Shown: positions 49,814 through 58,676 of the stretch, in pieces
Numbering within the stretch: the stretch's first letter is position 1
How the letters are laid out: every line of letters starts with the position of its first letter
Source: Paenacidovorax monticola
GTDB lineage: Bacteria > Pseudomonadota > Gammaproteobacteria > Burkholderiales > Burkholderiaceae_C
Length of the DNA: 64,000 bases
NCBI RefSeq assembly: GCF_014489595.1
Contig: NZ_CP060790.1
Location: 496,001 to 560,000, forward strand
Reading direction: 5' to 3'
The notes under the pieces: model-generated
Database searches by the model: none
Told to the model about the DNA's origin: nothing
Seen by the model: only the letters and a program-made list of their open reading frames with translations
Made by a program: the position numbers and the translations under genes

Positions 49814-50665
49814 TCAGGGCCGAGGGGCGGCGTGCGGGCGGAACATCGCGTTGAGTTCGGCGCCGCTGGCGGCATCGTCCAGGTAGCTGAAGCTGCCCCG
49901 CGCGCGCATTTCGAGCGCGGCGCGCTGCACGGCGCCCCAGGCGGCGCGCGCCAGGCCACCGCCCACGCTGACCCGCCGCACGCCCAGGGCGAAGAGATCC
50001 TGCGCGTTCAGCACCATGCCGCCGAAACCCGCGAGCACGTTGACCGGCCGGTCCACCGAGCGCACTACCGTCGCGATGTCCTGCGCGTTGCGCAGGCCCG
50101 GGGCGAACAGCACGTCGGCGCCCGCTTCCTGGTAGGCCTGGAGCCGGGCGATGGTGTCCGCCAGATCGTTGCGGCCAATGAAGAAATTCTCGGCCCGGGC
50201 CGTGAGCATGAAGGGAATGGGCAGCGCGCGGGCGGCCTCCGCTGCCGCGCGCACCCGTTCCGCCGCGAAGCCGATGTCGTACACCGGTTGGTCGGCGCGG
50301 CCCGTGCTGTCTTCGATCGAGCCACCGACAGCGCCGGCCTGTGCCGCGAGCCGGATGGCTTCGGCTGCGGCCTCGGGCGCGTCGCCATAGCCGTTTTCCA
50401 GGTCAGCGTTCACGGGCAGGTCGGTGGCCTCGGCGATGTCAGACAGGTGGGCCAGGACCCGGTCGCGTGGCACGGCGCCATCGGGCAGGCCCTGTGCAAA
50501 GGCCAGGCCCGCGCTGGTGGTGGCCAGGGCCTCGAAGCCGGTCTGGGCGAGCAGGCGCGCGCTGCCGGCATCCCAGGGGTTGGGGATGATGAACCCGTCT
50601 CCCTGGTAGTGGCGGTCGCGGAACGCCTGGGCCTTGCGCAACTGGCTTGCGGAGGGAGTGTGCAT
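49814..50665 (-). CDS. Isocitrate lyase/PEP mutase family protein
   Basis: A 283-residue TIM-barrel enzyme of the ICL/PEPM superfamily, which makes or breaks C-C or P-C bonds on oxaloacetate-like substrates. Recognised by NPWDAGSARLL, the metal site DLENGYGDAPEAAAEA and GGSIEDSTG. It lacks the KKCGH motif of isocitrate lyase, so it is more likely a carboxyphosphonoenolpyruvate mutase-like or oxaloacetate-hydrolase-like protein. I chose ATG at 50665 (MHTPSASQL); the long frame upstream overlaps the LysR gene in antisense and is not used. Confidence 0.85.
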   Translation of the reverse strand: MHTPSASQLRKAQAFRDRHYQGDGFIIPNPWDAGSARLLAQTGFEALATTSAGLAFAQGLPDGAVPRDRVLAHLSDIAEATDLPVNADLENGYGDAPEAAAEAIRLAAQAGAVGGSIEDSTGRADQPVYDIGFAAERVRAAAEAARALPIPFMLTARAENFFIGRNDLADTIARLQAYQEAGADVLFAPGLRNAQDIATVVRSVDRPVNVLAGFGGMVLNAQDLFALGVRRVSVGGGLARAAWGAVQRAALEMRARGSFSYLDDAASGAELNAMFRPHAAPRP

Positions 50666-50777
50666 GTCAATTCGGTCCGATGGAAAAAGGGCTCCCATTA
50701 CAGGAGGTTTGGCGCTGGCGCTCAACCGATGTTTACGCCGTGCTCCCATTCCCGCGCAGCATGTCATCGGGGAGCCA

Positions 50778-51674
50778 TCAGGCCAGGGCGCGCAGCGCAT
50801 CCAGCGTTTCGCGCAGCCCGCGGTGCAGCCGCTTGTCGCGCCGCACCACCAGGGCCAGCGTGCGGCGCAGCGGCGGCGTGAGCGGCCGCACCTCGACGGC
50901 CTGCCGTGCCTTGCCGCGCGCTGGCGCGGTATCGCGCATCGCCATGCCTGGCAGTACGGCACAGCCCAGGCCCTCGGCCACCAGCGCCTTGATCGCCTCG
51001 ACGCTGCCGAGCGACATCGCGGGCTGCAGCGCCACGCCCGCACGCGCGAACCAGGCATCGGCGAGGCGGCGCGTCTGACCGCCGGGTTCGTAGAGCAGCA
51101 CGGGGTGGCGCGCCAGGGCGGCGGCGCTCACGCGGGCGGGCAGGCCGGTGCCGGGCGGGGCGATGGCCACGAAGGCATCGTCGAGCACGGGGGTCACCTC
51201 CAGGGCTCGCCCCGCGGCGGGCAGGGTGACCAGACCGAGGTCGAGCGTGTTGTCCTCCACGGCTTGCACGATGTCGGCGGTGTTGCCCGTGCTTACGGTG
51301 ATTTCCAGTCCTGGAAAGCGCTGGCGCAGCGCGCCGAGCACGGGCGGCAGCAGAAAGATGCAGGCTGTCGCCCCCGTGCCCAGGCGCACGCGGCCCACGG
51401 TGCCGCTGGCGTGGTGGTTCACGGCGTCGATCGCGTCGGACACGGCCGCGTCAATGCGCACCGCATGCGCGAGCAGCGCGCTGCCGGCTGCCGTGGGGCG
51501 CAGCACACGCCCCGTCCGCTCCACCAGCGCCGTGCCCAGCCGCTTTTCGAGCTGGCGCACCTGCAGGCTCACGGCCGGTTGCGTGAGGCCCAGGCGCTGT
51601 GCAGCGGCCGAGAAGCTGCCGAGTTCCAGGGCCGTTGTGAAGCCATGTAGCTGGTCGAGGGAGAGGCGTTCCAT
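50778..51674 (-). CDS. LysR-family transcriptional regulator
   Basis: A 298-residue LysR protein with the N-terminal HTH LDQLHGFTTALELGSFSAAAQRLGLTQPAVSLQVRQLE and the typical effector-binding domain (VRLGTGATACIFLLPPVLGALRQRFP). Start ATG at 51674. Divergent from a GNAT/MFS gene pair over a 74-base AT-rich gap with an inverted repeat (51699-51722), which is likely its target. Possible inducer unknown. Confidence 0.9.
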   Translation of the reverse strand: MERLSLDQLHGFTTALELGSFSAAAQRLGLTQPAVSLQVRQLEKRLGTALVERTGRVLRPTAAGSALLAHAVRIDAAVSDAIDAVNHHASGTVGRVRLGTGATACIFLLPPVLGALRQRFPGLEITVSTGNTADIVQAVEDNTLDLGLVTLPAAGRALEVTPVLDDAFVAIAPPGTGLPARVSAAALARHPVLLYEPGGQTRRLADAWFARAGVALQPAMSLGSVEAIKALVAEGLGCAVLPGMAMRDTAPARGKARQAVEVRPLTPPLRRTLALVVRRDKRLHRGLRETLDALRALA

Positions 51675-51698
51675 GGCAAAGAATTTCTCATACTTTGC

Positions 51699-51722
51699 AT
51701 AAATTTCAAAAGCTTCATTTAT
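51699..51722. promoter_or_regulatory. Inverted repeat in LysR/GNAT divergent gap
   Basis: ATAAAT (51699-51704) and ATTTAT (51717-51722) with a 12-base spacer in an AT-rich 74-base gap. Such spaced repeats are typical LysR boxes. Confidence 0.4.
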
Positions 51723-51748
51723 TGAATGGCTGAGGCCACACTGGCGCC

Positions 51749-52356
51749 ATGACTCTTGATGCCATCCTTTCCCTGCCATCCCATGCTGCGGCTTCCACGC
51801 TGGCCGTCCGGGATGCCGAACCGGGCGATCTGCCCGCGATCCAGGCGCTCTATGCGCACCATGTGCTGCACGGGCTGGCCTCCTTCGAAGAGGTGCCGCC
51901 GTCGGTGGACGAGCTGCGCACGCGCCATGCCGCCGTGCGCGCGGCGGGCCTGCCGTACCTCGTGGCAGACGTTGGCGGGTGCGTCGTGGGCTATGCCTAT
52001 GCGTCGCCGTACCGTGCCCGCTCCGCCTACCGCCACACCGTCGAGGACTCGGTCTACGTGGCGCCCGGCATGGCGGGCCGGGGCATTGGCGCGGCCCTGC
52101 TGGGGGCATTGATCGCGCGCTGTGAGGCCGGACCCTGGCGCCAGATGCTGGCCGTGGTGGGGCAGGGGGATGGCAATGCGGGTTCCATCGCCTTGCACGA
52201 ACGCATGGGGTTCTCGCGCATCGGCGCGCTGCGTGCCGTGGGGTTCAAGCAGGGGCGCTGGCTGGACACCGTGCTCATGCAGCGTGCGCTGGGGCCGGGG
52301 CCGATGCGCTGCCCGTGCCCTCCGGCCCTTCGGGCGCGCCGGCACGCTGCGCATGA
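51749..52356 (+). CDS. GNAT N-acetyltransferase (phosphinothricin-acetyltransferase-like), frameshifted
   Basis: Acetyl-CoA-dependent N-acetyltransferase. Motif A is seen as RGIGAALLGALI (acetyl-CoA-binding) and motif B as GNAGSIALHERMGF; the N-terminal RDAEPGDLPAIQALYAHHVLHGLASFEE is typical of Pat/Bar-like acetyltransferases. The frame has no stop where homologues end: after RWLDTVLMQRALG it runs on past 52380. One added base in the paired GGGG runs at 52291-52300 brings in the TGA at 52354-52356, giving 202 residues and an ATGA overlap with the MFS start. The resistance or detoxification role is an inference. Confidence 0.8.
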
Positions 52357-53582
52357 CGGGGCGCGATCCGCAGGCGGCGCCCCCGCCCGTGCCGCGCTGC
52401 GTGGTGGTGTGCCTGGGGGTGTCGCAGTTCATCTGCTGGGGTATCTCCTACTACCTGATGGGCGCCATTGGCGAGGCGATGGCACAGGATCTCGGCTGGG
52501 AGCGCACGGTACTGCACGGGGGATTTGCGCTCGCACTGCTGGTGATGGGCGCCGTGTCGGGGGCCGCCGGCCGGCTCGTGGACCGGCAGGGCGGCCGGCG
52601 TGCGATGGTGATGGGCTCCGTGCTGCAGGTGGCGGGCTGCCTGGGGCTGGCGGCAGCCCCCAATGGGCTGGCCTACTACGCGGCCTGGGTGGTGCTGGGC
52701 GTGGCGATGCGGCTCACGCTGTACGACGCGGCGTTCGCCGCGTTGGCCCACCTTGCGGGGGCCGCCGCGCGCCAGCCGATGGCGCAGATCACGCTGCTGG
52801 GCGGGCTGGCCTCCACGGCGTTCTGGCCGCTGGGCCATGTGCTGTCGGCCGCGCTGGGCTGGCGCGGCACGCTGCTGGTGTACGCGGCGCTGGCCCTGCT
52901 CACGGTGCCCTTGCATCTGGCCATTCCCCGGCGTGGAGCGGGCAGCCTGGGGCGCGTGGGCCCATCACGCCCGGAGCGGGACGCGCCGGCAGCGCCGCTC
53001 GCCGCGGCGGGGCGCGCGCGGCTGTGGGGTGCGGCGCTGTTCGCGGCCATGACCACGCTGGCCAATTTCCTGAACGCGGGGATGTCGGCACACATGGTGG
53101 GCATGCTCTCGGGCCTGGGCCTGGCGCTGCCTTTGGCAGTGGGGGTTGCGGCGCTGCGCGGGCTGGGGCAGTCGGCCGCGCGGCTGGCGGAGGTGCTGTT
53201 CGGCGCGCGCCTGCATCCCCTGGGGCTGGGGAGTCTGGCGGCGCTGCTGATGCCGCTGGGCTGCCTGGCGGGCCTGGTGGCCGGGGGGCGGGTGGAGGCG
53301 GCCGTGGCGTTTGCCCTGCTGTACGGGGCGGGCAATGGCCTGCTCACGATCACGCGGGGCACGCTGCCGCTGGTGCTGTTCGACCACCGTACCTACGGCG
53401 GTTTCGTGGGGCGGCTGGTGGCGCCGGGGTTCGTGGTGTCGGCCTGCGCGCCCGTGGCCTATGCGGCACTCATCGAAAGGGCGGGGGCCGGCGCGGCCAT
53501 GGCGCTGTCGCTGGGTGTGGCCGCGCTCGTGCTGCTGGCCTCGCTGGCGCTGCAATGGCGCTTTGCGCCGCGCCGGTGTTGA
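52353..53582 (+). CDS. MFS transporter
   Basis: A 409-residue inner-membrane transporter with about 12 helices. The conserved loop between helices 2 and 3 is seen as GRLVDRQGGRR. Begins at ATG 52353 (MTGRDPQAAPPP), overlapping the corrected GNAT stop. The first helix is VVVCLGVSQFICWGISYYLMGAIG. Substrate not evident; the paired acetyltransferase and divergent LysR regulator suggest a small-molecule resistance or efflux module, but this is inference. Confidence 0.85.
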   Translation: MTGRDPQAAPPPVPRCVVVCLGVSQFICWGISYYLMGAIGEAMAQDLGWERTVLHGGFALALLVMGAVSGAAGRLVDRQGGRRAMVMGSVLQVAGCLGLAAAPNGLAYYAAWVVLGVAMRLTLYDAAFAALAHLAGAAARQPMAQITLLGGLASTAFWPLGHVLSAALGWRGTLLVYAALALLTVPLHLAIPRRGAGSLGRVGPSRPERDAPAAPLAAAGRARLWGAALFAAMTTLANFLNAGMSAHMVGMLSGLGLALPLAVGVAALRGLGQSAARLAEVLFGARLHPLGLGSLAALLMPLGCLAGLVAGGRVEAAVAFALLYGAGNGLLTITRGTLPLVLFDHRTYGGFVGRLVAPGFVVSACAPVAYAALIERAGAGAAMALSLGVAALVLLASLALQWRFAPRRC

Positions 53583-53614
53583 AGTGTGGCCCCGCAGGCA
53601 CGGGGCCAGGGGGG

Positions 53615-54373
53615 TCAGCGCGGGGCGAGGCGGATGGCGCCGTCCAGGCGAATCACCTCGCCGTTGAGCATGTCGTTCTCGAAGATGTGCTGCGCGAGCT
53701 TGGCGTAGTCCTGCGGCGTGCCCAGGCGGCTGGGGAAGGGCACGCCGGCGGCCAGCGCGTCCTGCACTTCCTTGGGCATGCCGAAGAGCATGGGCGTGCC
53801 GAAGATGCCGGGGGCGATGGTCATGTTGCGGATGCCGTTGCGCGCCAGGTCGCGCGCGATGGGCAGCGTCATGCCCACGATGCCGCCCTTGGAGGCCGAG
53901 TAGGCGGCCTGGCCGATCTGCCCGTCGTAGGCCGCCACGCTGGCCGTGGAGATCATCACGCCGCGCTCGCCCGTGGCCTCGGGCTCGTTCTTGGACATGG
54001 CCTCGGCGGCCAGACGGATCATGTTGAAGGAGCCGATCAGGTTCACCGTGATCGTCTTGTTGAACAGCGCCAGGGCATGGGCGCCATTCTTGCCCACGGT
54101 CTTCTCGGCGGGGGCGATGCCGGCACAGTTCACCAGGCCCATGAGCTTGCCCAGCGCCACGGCCTGGGCCACCACGGCCTGGCCGTCGGCCTCGCTGCTC
54201 ACGTCGCACTTCACGAACACGCCGCCGATATCCTTGGCCACGGCTTCGCCCTTTTCCGCCTGCATGTCGGCGATGACGACCTTGCCGCCCTGGGCTGCCA
54301 GCATGCGTGCCGTGCCTTCGCCCAGGCCCGATGCGCCGCCGGTGACGATGAATACCTTGCCCTTGATTTCCAT
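53615..54373 (-). CDS. SDR-family 3-hydroxyacyl-CoA dehydrogenase (HSD17B10-like)
   Basis: NAD-dependent short-chain dehydrogenase of 252 residues. The cofactor motif [10 protein letters not shown] is at about residues 11-20, NCAGIAP at about 84-90, catalytic Ser in [10 protein letters not shown] and YSASKGG (Tyr and Lys). The [19 protein letters not shown] segment is that of type II 3-hydroxyacyl-CoA dehydrogenases, which act in branched-chain or fatty acid breakdown. An operator-like repeat at 54391-54410 lies 17 bases upstream. Converges with the MFS gene. Confidence 0.85.
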   Translation of the reverse strand: MEIKGKVFIVTGGASGLGEGTARMLAAQGGKVVIADMQAEKGEAVAKDIGGVFVKCDVSSEADGQAVVAQAVALGKLMGLVNCAGIAPAEKTVGKNGAHALALFNKTITVNLIGSFNMIRLAAEAMSKNEPEATGERGVMISTASVAAYDGQIGQAAYSASKGGIVGMTLPIARDLARNGIRNMTIAPGIFGTPMLFGMPKEVQDALAAGVPFPSRLGTPQDYAKLAQHIFENDMLNGEVIRLDGAIRLAPR

Positions 54374-54390
54374 GAGTTGTCTCCAGAGTG

Positions 54391-54410
54391 TGACGTTAAC
54401 GTAAACGTCA
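54391..54410 (-). promoter_or_regulatory. Operator-like repeat upstream of the SDR gene
   Basis: TGACGTTAACGTAAACGTCA has perfect outer arms TGACGTT/AACGTCA and a third ACGT in the centre. It resembles sites bound by MerR-family LiuR regulators of branched-chain acid catabolism (recalled, not checked). It lies between the SDR start and the binding-protein terminator. Confidence 0.5.
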
Positions 54411-54437
54411 ATTATGGCCGATGCATGCGCCGGGCAC

Positions 54438-54462
54438 AAAAAAGCCCGGCGGGGCCGGGCTT
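54438..54462 (-). terminator. Terminator of the FutA-like gene
   Basis: On the minus strand AAGCCCGG pairs with CCGGGCTT across a 5-base loop and is followed by TTTTT. Lies 21 bases after the 54483 stop. Confidence 0.85.
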
Positions 54463-54482
54463 GGCAAGGGAGCCGCGAGGCT

Positions 54483-55531
54483 TCAGGGGAAGCCGACGCG
54501 GTCCAGCATCTGCTGCACCTTGGTCATGTTGGCGCCCACGGCGCCAATCGGGATGGTCTCGCTCTTGAAGGGCTTGCCGCCCGTCATTGCCTTGAGGGCG
54601 GGGTTGCCCGGATCCACGCCCTTGGCGGCGGGCCATTCGTTGTTGCCGTTGGCGAAGTAGTTCTGCGCGTCGGCACTGGCGAGGTATTCGAGGAACTTGA
54701 CGGCGTTGGCCGGGTTCTTGGAGTACTTGGCCACGGCGCCACCGGCGATGTTCATGTGCGTGCCCCAGGACTGCTGGTTGGGGAACACCACGCCCACCTT
54801 GTTGGCCACGGCGATCTCGTCGGGCTTGCTCGAGCGCATGAGGCGGGCCAGGTAGTAGCTGTTGGTGACGGCGATGTCGCATTCGCCGGCGGCCACGGCC
54901 TTGATCTGGTCGGTGTCGCCGCCCTTCGGGGGGCGGGCCAGGTTGGCGTTCAGGCCCTGCAGCCAGGCCTCGGCCTTCTGCTCGCCCAGGTGCTCGGTCA
55001 CGGCGCCGAACAGGCTCAGGTTGTACGGGTGCGAGCCCGAGCGAATGCAGATCTTGCCCTTGTTCTTGGCGTCGGCCAGCTTTTCGTAGGTGTCGACGTC
55101 GTCGCGGTTGATCTTGACCTTGTTGTAGACGATCACGCGGGCGCGCGTGGACAGGCCGAACCAGGCAATGCCGCCGTCGGCGGCCGGCTGCGCGCGCAGG
55201 TTGGCGGGAATGGCGTTCTCCAGCACTTGCGAGCGGATGGCTGGAACAGGCCATCCACTTCGCCGCGGTAGAGGCGGGCCGCATCCACCAGCAGGATCAC
55301 GTCGGCAGGGGAGGCGGTGCCCTCGGCCTTCAGGCGGGCAAGAATGCCGGCGTCATCAGCGTCCACGCGGTTGATCTTGATGCCCGTGGCCTTGGTGAAG
55401 TTGGTGTACAGGGCTTCGTCCGTGGAATAGTGGCGGGCCGAGTACAGGTTGACGACCTGCTCCTGGGCGCCGGCGCTGCCCAGTGCGGCCAGGGCGCAGG
55501 CTGCCAGCAGGGCTTTCATGGTCTTGTGCAT
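54483..55531 (-). CDS. Iron(III) ABC transporter substrate-binding protein (FutA/FbpA-like), frameshifted
   Basis: Periplasmic iron-binding protein. The first frame (ATG 55531, [11 protein letters not shown]) has a signal peptide ending AGAQ and the mature start [20 protein letters not shown] of FbpA/FutA proteins; after VDGLFQP the frame is lost near 55237-55242 and resumes as [14 protein letters not shown]. The second frame then runs to 54483 with conserved SYYLARL (iron-binding Tyr pair). One added base gives 349 residues. No permease or ATPase gene is beside it. The upstream start MKALLA is an alternative start. Confidence 0.85.
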
Positions 55532-55615
55532 AGACGAGGGTCTTTCGGTGGTGACAACCTGCCAATGATAAGGCAAACGCGAATTATTCTTAATAAATGC
55601 AGGCGGCGGGCGGGG

Positions 55616-56517
55616 CTATGCCTGGAGCAGCGCGCGCATGCCCGCTGCTGCAGGCGACAGCGGGCGGCCCTTGAGCGTGACCAGGTACAAAGGCCTGGAC
55701 AGCCCGTCGCAGGCCTCAAGGCCGATCTCCCGCAGGGCGCCCAGTTGCAGCAGGTCGGCCACCACGGCGCGAGGGAGGATGGAGGCGCCCAGGCCGCTGG
55801 CGATGGTGCGCGCAATGGCTTCGTTGCTGGCCATCTCCATCCAGGGAGTGGCCTCCACCCCAGGCGCTGGAGCACGGCCTGCGCCGCCTGGCGCGTGCCG
55901 GAGCCGGGTTCCCGCAGGATCCACCGCTGGGCCTGCAGCGCCTGGCGGGACAGGGTGCTTTGGGCTGCTGCACGGCTGGGCGGCACGACGAGCGCCAGCG
56001 GGTCGTCGCGCCAGAAATGGGCCTCGATCCGCCCGTCGTCCACATGGCCCTCGACCAGCCCCAGGTCGATGCTGCGCTGCACCAGCTGCTCGCAGATCCA
56101 TTGGGTATTGCCCACCTCCAGCCTGGGCGCCACCAGCGGATGCTCGGTGTGGAAGCGTGCGATGAACGGGGGGAGCCAGTAGCTCGCCACGGTGGTGCTG
56201 GCTCCTATGGCGAGGCTGCCGCGCTGTACTCCCACGCGTGCGCGCACGTCCTCCAGCGCAGTGCGCTCGATCGCGAAGATCGCTCGGGCATGCGAGAGCA
56301 GGGCGGAGCCGGCCTCGGTGAGGTGAAGTCCCTTGCTGCCGCCCCGGCTGCCCCCCTGGCCACGCTCCAGGAGCGCCAGGTCCAGTTGATGCTCGAGCTC
56401 GCTGATGCCCTTGGACACGGCGGGCTGGCTGATCCACAGGGACTGGGCCGCGCGCGAAAAGCTGCCTGTTTCGGCAACGGCCACGAACAGGCGCAGGAGA
56501 TGGAGATTCAGTTGCAT
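55616..56517 (-). CDS. LysR-family transcriptional regulator, frameshifted
   Basis: LysR protein with the N-terminal HTH LNLHLLRLFVAVAETGSFSRAAQSLWISQPAVSKGISELE. The frame changes at CCCC 55858-55861 (VLQRLG then VEATPWMEMASNEAIARTIASG); one added base gives 300 residues, the normal length. The insertion GQGGSRGGSKGLHLT in the linker is unusual and glycine-rich. Divergent from yeiH across a 96-base gap containing an inverted repeat at 56522-56545. YeiE-type LysR proteins commonly lie beside yeiH and respond to sulfite or anion stress. Confidence 0.85.
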
Positions 56518-56521
56518 AACC

Positions 56522-56545
56522 AAAATTCATGCATTGGTGAATTTT
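56522..56545. promoter_or_regulatory. Inverted repeat between LysR gene and yeiH
   Basis: AAAATTCA (56522-56529) and TGAATTTT (56538-56545) are perfect reverse complements with an 8-base spacer, 5 bases from the LysR start. A typical autoregulatory LysR site in a divergent gap. Confidence 0.55.
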
Positions 56546-56613
56546 ATGTCTTTGATTTCTAGTTTGTAGGTTTCTAACCTTGGGCATCTCCCTTGCATCA
56601 CGGTCTTTAAGCC

Positions 56614-57663
56614 ATGTCCCCGGCACCCTGTCTTCGCTCCTTGTTCTCTCTGGTCCGTGTGCGATGGCTGGGCGTGGCCGTGGCGGCGGGCATCGCCGCC
56701 GTGGCTGCGCTGCTGGCTGCCTGGCCACCCGTTGCGCGGGCGGGGCTCAGTGCCATGACCCTGGCCATCGGGCTGGGCATCTGCGCTGGCAATGCCCAGC
56801 CTGCCCTGGCCACGGGGCGCGCCGCCGAGGGCGTCGACTTCGCGCGCGGTGCGCTCTTGCGGGCGGGTGTGGTCCTGTACGGTTTTCGCATCTCGTTCCA
56901 GGACATCGGTGCCGTGGGCTGGCCCGGGTTGCTCATCAGCGTGGCGGTCGTGGCGATGGTCTTTGGCGCAGCGGTCTTCCTGGGAACCCGGTGGCTGGGC
57001 CTGGACCGCGAGACTTCCATGCTGATCGGGGCTGGCAGCGCCATCTGCGGTGCTGCCGCCGTGATGGCGACCCAGCCCGTGATCCGCAGCGAAGAGCGCA
57101 AGGTGTCCATTGCCGTGGCCACTGTGGTGGTGTTCGGCACGCTGGCCATGGTGGCCTATCCGCTGGCCTATCCCCATCTGGGCTTGTCCGAGCACGCGTT
57201 CGGCCTGTTCGCGGGCTCCACGGTGCACGAGGTGGCGCAGGTTGTCGCCGTGGGGGAGGCGGTGGGTGGCGCGGCGGCCCGGGCGGCGGTCGTGGAGAAG
57301 ATGCTGCGCGTCATGCTGCTCGCGCCGTTCCTGGTGCTGCTGTCGGCGCGCGCAGCGTCGGCAGGGCCGGGGCGGAATGGCCCGCTCTGGCGGCGCGTGC
57401 GCGTGCCGTGGTTCGCGTTCGCATTCATCGGCGCGAGCGCGCTCCATTCGCTGCGTGTGGTGCCGCCTCCGCTGGTGGCGGCCCTGGTGTGGCTCGGCAC
57501 CCTGGTGCTGGCCACGGCGATGGCCGCCATGGGCCTGCGCACCAGCCTTGGCAGCCTGCGGATGGCGGGGCTGCAGCCGTTGAAGCTCGCGGGCCTGCTG
57601 TTCCTGCTGCTGACCGTGGGCGGCTATGGCGTGAACCGTGTGGTGCTGTGGTGGCTGGCTTGA
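56614..57663 (+). CDS. yeiH: YeiH/YadS-type putative sulfate/anion exporter
   Basis: A 349-residue inner-membrane protein of the UPF0324/YeiH family with about 10 membrane helices. Conserved features include GLGICAGN, the motif FARGALLRAGVVLYGFRISFQDIG, and GAGSAICGAAAVMATQPVI. Members are proposed sulfate or sulfite exporters, often controlled by a divergent LysR (YeiE). The arrangement here matches. Transport function is inferred from family and context only. Confidence 0.88.
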   Translation: MSPAPCLRSLFSLVRVRWLGVAVAAGIAAVAALLAAWPPVARAGLSAMTLAIGLGICAGNAQPALATGRAAEGVDFARGALLRAGVVLYGFRISFQDIGAVGWPGLLISVAVVAMVFGAAVFLGTRWLGLDRETSMLIGAGSAICGAAAVMATQPVIRSEERKVSIAVATVVVFGTLAMVAYPLAYPHLGLSEHAFGLFAGSTVHEVAQVVAVGEAVGGAAARAAVVEKMLRVMLLAPFLVLLSARAASAGPGRNGPLWRRVRVPWFAFAFIGASALHSLRVVPPPLVAALVWLGTLVLATAMAAMGLRTSLGSLRMAGLQPLKLAGLLFLLLTVGGYGVNRVVLWWLA

Positions 57664-57756
57664 AAGCCTGTTCGCGGTCCTTTCATGGAGGCCGTTGCCT
57701 GGGGACGGACCGGCGGTGGGGGCTGGAACAGGTCGCCTCAACTCGTGGGGGCCGGG

Positions 57757-58194
57757 CTACGGTGCCGGCCGTGCGCGGGCCTCGACCTCGGCGCGCAGGC
57801 GCTCTTCCTGGGCCTGCAGCTCGGGCGTCAGCTCGGCCCCGAAGTCGGCGGCCTCGAACAGGGGGCGGATCTCGATCTCGGATTCACCCTCCATGGGATT
57901 GGGGCAGCGCTTGACCCATTCCACAGCCTCTTCCATCGAGGCGACCTGCCACAGCCAGAAGCCCGCCACGAGCTCCTTGGTCTCCGTGAACGGGCCATCG
58001 ACCACGGCCCGCTGCGGACCCGAGAAGCGTACCCGCTTGCCCCTGGCGCTCGGGTGCAGGCCTTCGCCTGCGAGCAGCACTCCGGCCTGCACGAGCTCTT
58101 CGTTGAATCGGCCCATGGCCGCCAGCAGTTCCGTGCTGGGCATCTGGCCGGCCTCGGATTGGCGGGTTGCCTTCACCATCACCATGACTCGCAT
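57757..58194 (-). CDS. YciI family protein (DGPF domain)
   Basis: A 145-residue protein of the YCII/DGPF superfamily. The signature DGPFTETKELVAGFWLWQV is present (about residues 64-82), with an N-terminal RVMVMVKAT and an acidic C-terminal extension. Family members form a dimeric ferredoxin-like fold; function mostly unknown, some linked to ECF sigma factors of the SigJ type. Here no sigma gene is adjacent, though the window carries an ECF41 gene 21 kb away. Converges with yeiH. Confidence 0.85.
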   Translation of the reverse strand: MRVMVMVKATRQSEAGQMPSTELLAAMGRFNEELVQAGVLLAGEGLHPSARGKRVRFSGPQRAVVDGPFTETKELVAGFWLWQVASMEEAVEWVKRCPNPMEGESEIEIRPLFEAADFGAELTPELQAQEERLRAEVEARARPAP

Positions 58195-58363
58195 TGCATC
58201 TCTCCTTGGGTTGCGGGGCCGCCGTTTCCGGCAGGGTGCCGGAATCCATGGACGGTCCTGACTCTACGACGATGCAGGCATGGCGAATTCGACATGGTGC
58301 CGCGCAGGCACTCCAAAAAATGTGATGGGGAATCACCGTTCGCGGTGCTGGCGGTCCGGGAAT

Positions 58364-58398
58364 AAAAAAACCCGCCATGCGTGAACATGGCGGGTTTT
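58364..58398 (-). terminator. Terminator of the tRNA-Asn pair
   Basis: AACCCGCCATG (58369-58379) pairs with CATGGCGGGTT (58386-58396), with a run of seven T on the minus strand. It lies 7 bases after the tRNA-Asn CCA. Confidence 0.9.
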
Positions 58399-58402
58399 GC
58401 AG

Positions 58403-58478
58403 TGGCTCCTCGACCTGGGCTCGAACCAGGGACCTACGGATTAACAGTCCGGCGCTCTACCGACTGAGCTATCGAGGA
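58403..58478 (-). tRNA. tRNA-Asn (GTT), copy 1
   Basis: 76 bases on the minus strand, acceptor TCCTCGA with TCGAGGA, anticodon GTT in ACTGTTAAT, GGTTCGAGC T-arm, CCA encoded. Identical to the copy at 58530. Confidence 0.95.
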
Positions 58479-58529
58479 ATGATCGGTTTTTTACAGAATG
58501 GCCTTGTGCAATTGCAAGAGCCTGAATTT

Positions 58530-58605
58530 TGGCTCCTCGACCTGGGCTCGAACCAGGGACCTACGGATTAACAGTCCGGCGCTCTACCGACTGAGCTATC
58601 GAGGA
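58530..58605 (-). tRNA. tRNA-Asn (GTT), copy 2
   Basis: Second, identical tRNA-Asn 51 bases upstream (minus strand) of the first. A repeat period of 127 bases; the spacers differ. Confidence 0.95.
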
Positions 58606-58616
58606 ACAAGACTTAG

Positions 58617-58646
58617 ATTATATACACAAAAAAACTGTATTTTCCA
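58617..58646 (-). promoter_or_regulatory. Promoter of the tRNA-Asn pair
   Basis: On the minus strand TATAAT (58617-58622) with TGGAAA (58641-58646) 18 bases upstream as a weak -35. It starts 11 bases before the tRNA copy 2. Confidence 0.6.
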
Positions 58647-58676
58647 GACTTGGCCCATTCGCGTGCACCAAGTCCT

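Noticed and set aside
49814..51058. 414-residue PEP-mutase with a long N-terminal domain
   Set aside because: The extra part is antiphase to the LysR gene and full of Arg/Trp; the real start is ATG 50665.
51749..54568. A single 939-residue fusion of an acetyltransferase with downstream sequence
   Set aside because: Only the first ~180 residues match GNAT; the rest is the shadow of MFS and SDR genes. The lack of a stop is explained by one missing base.
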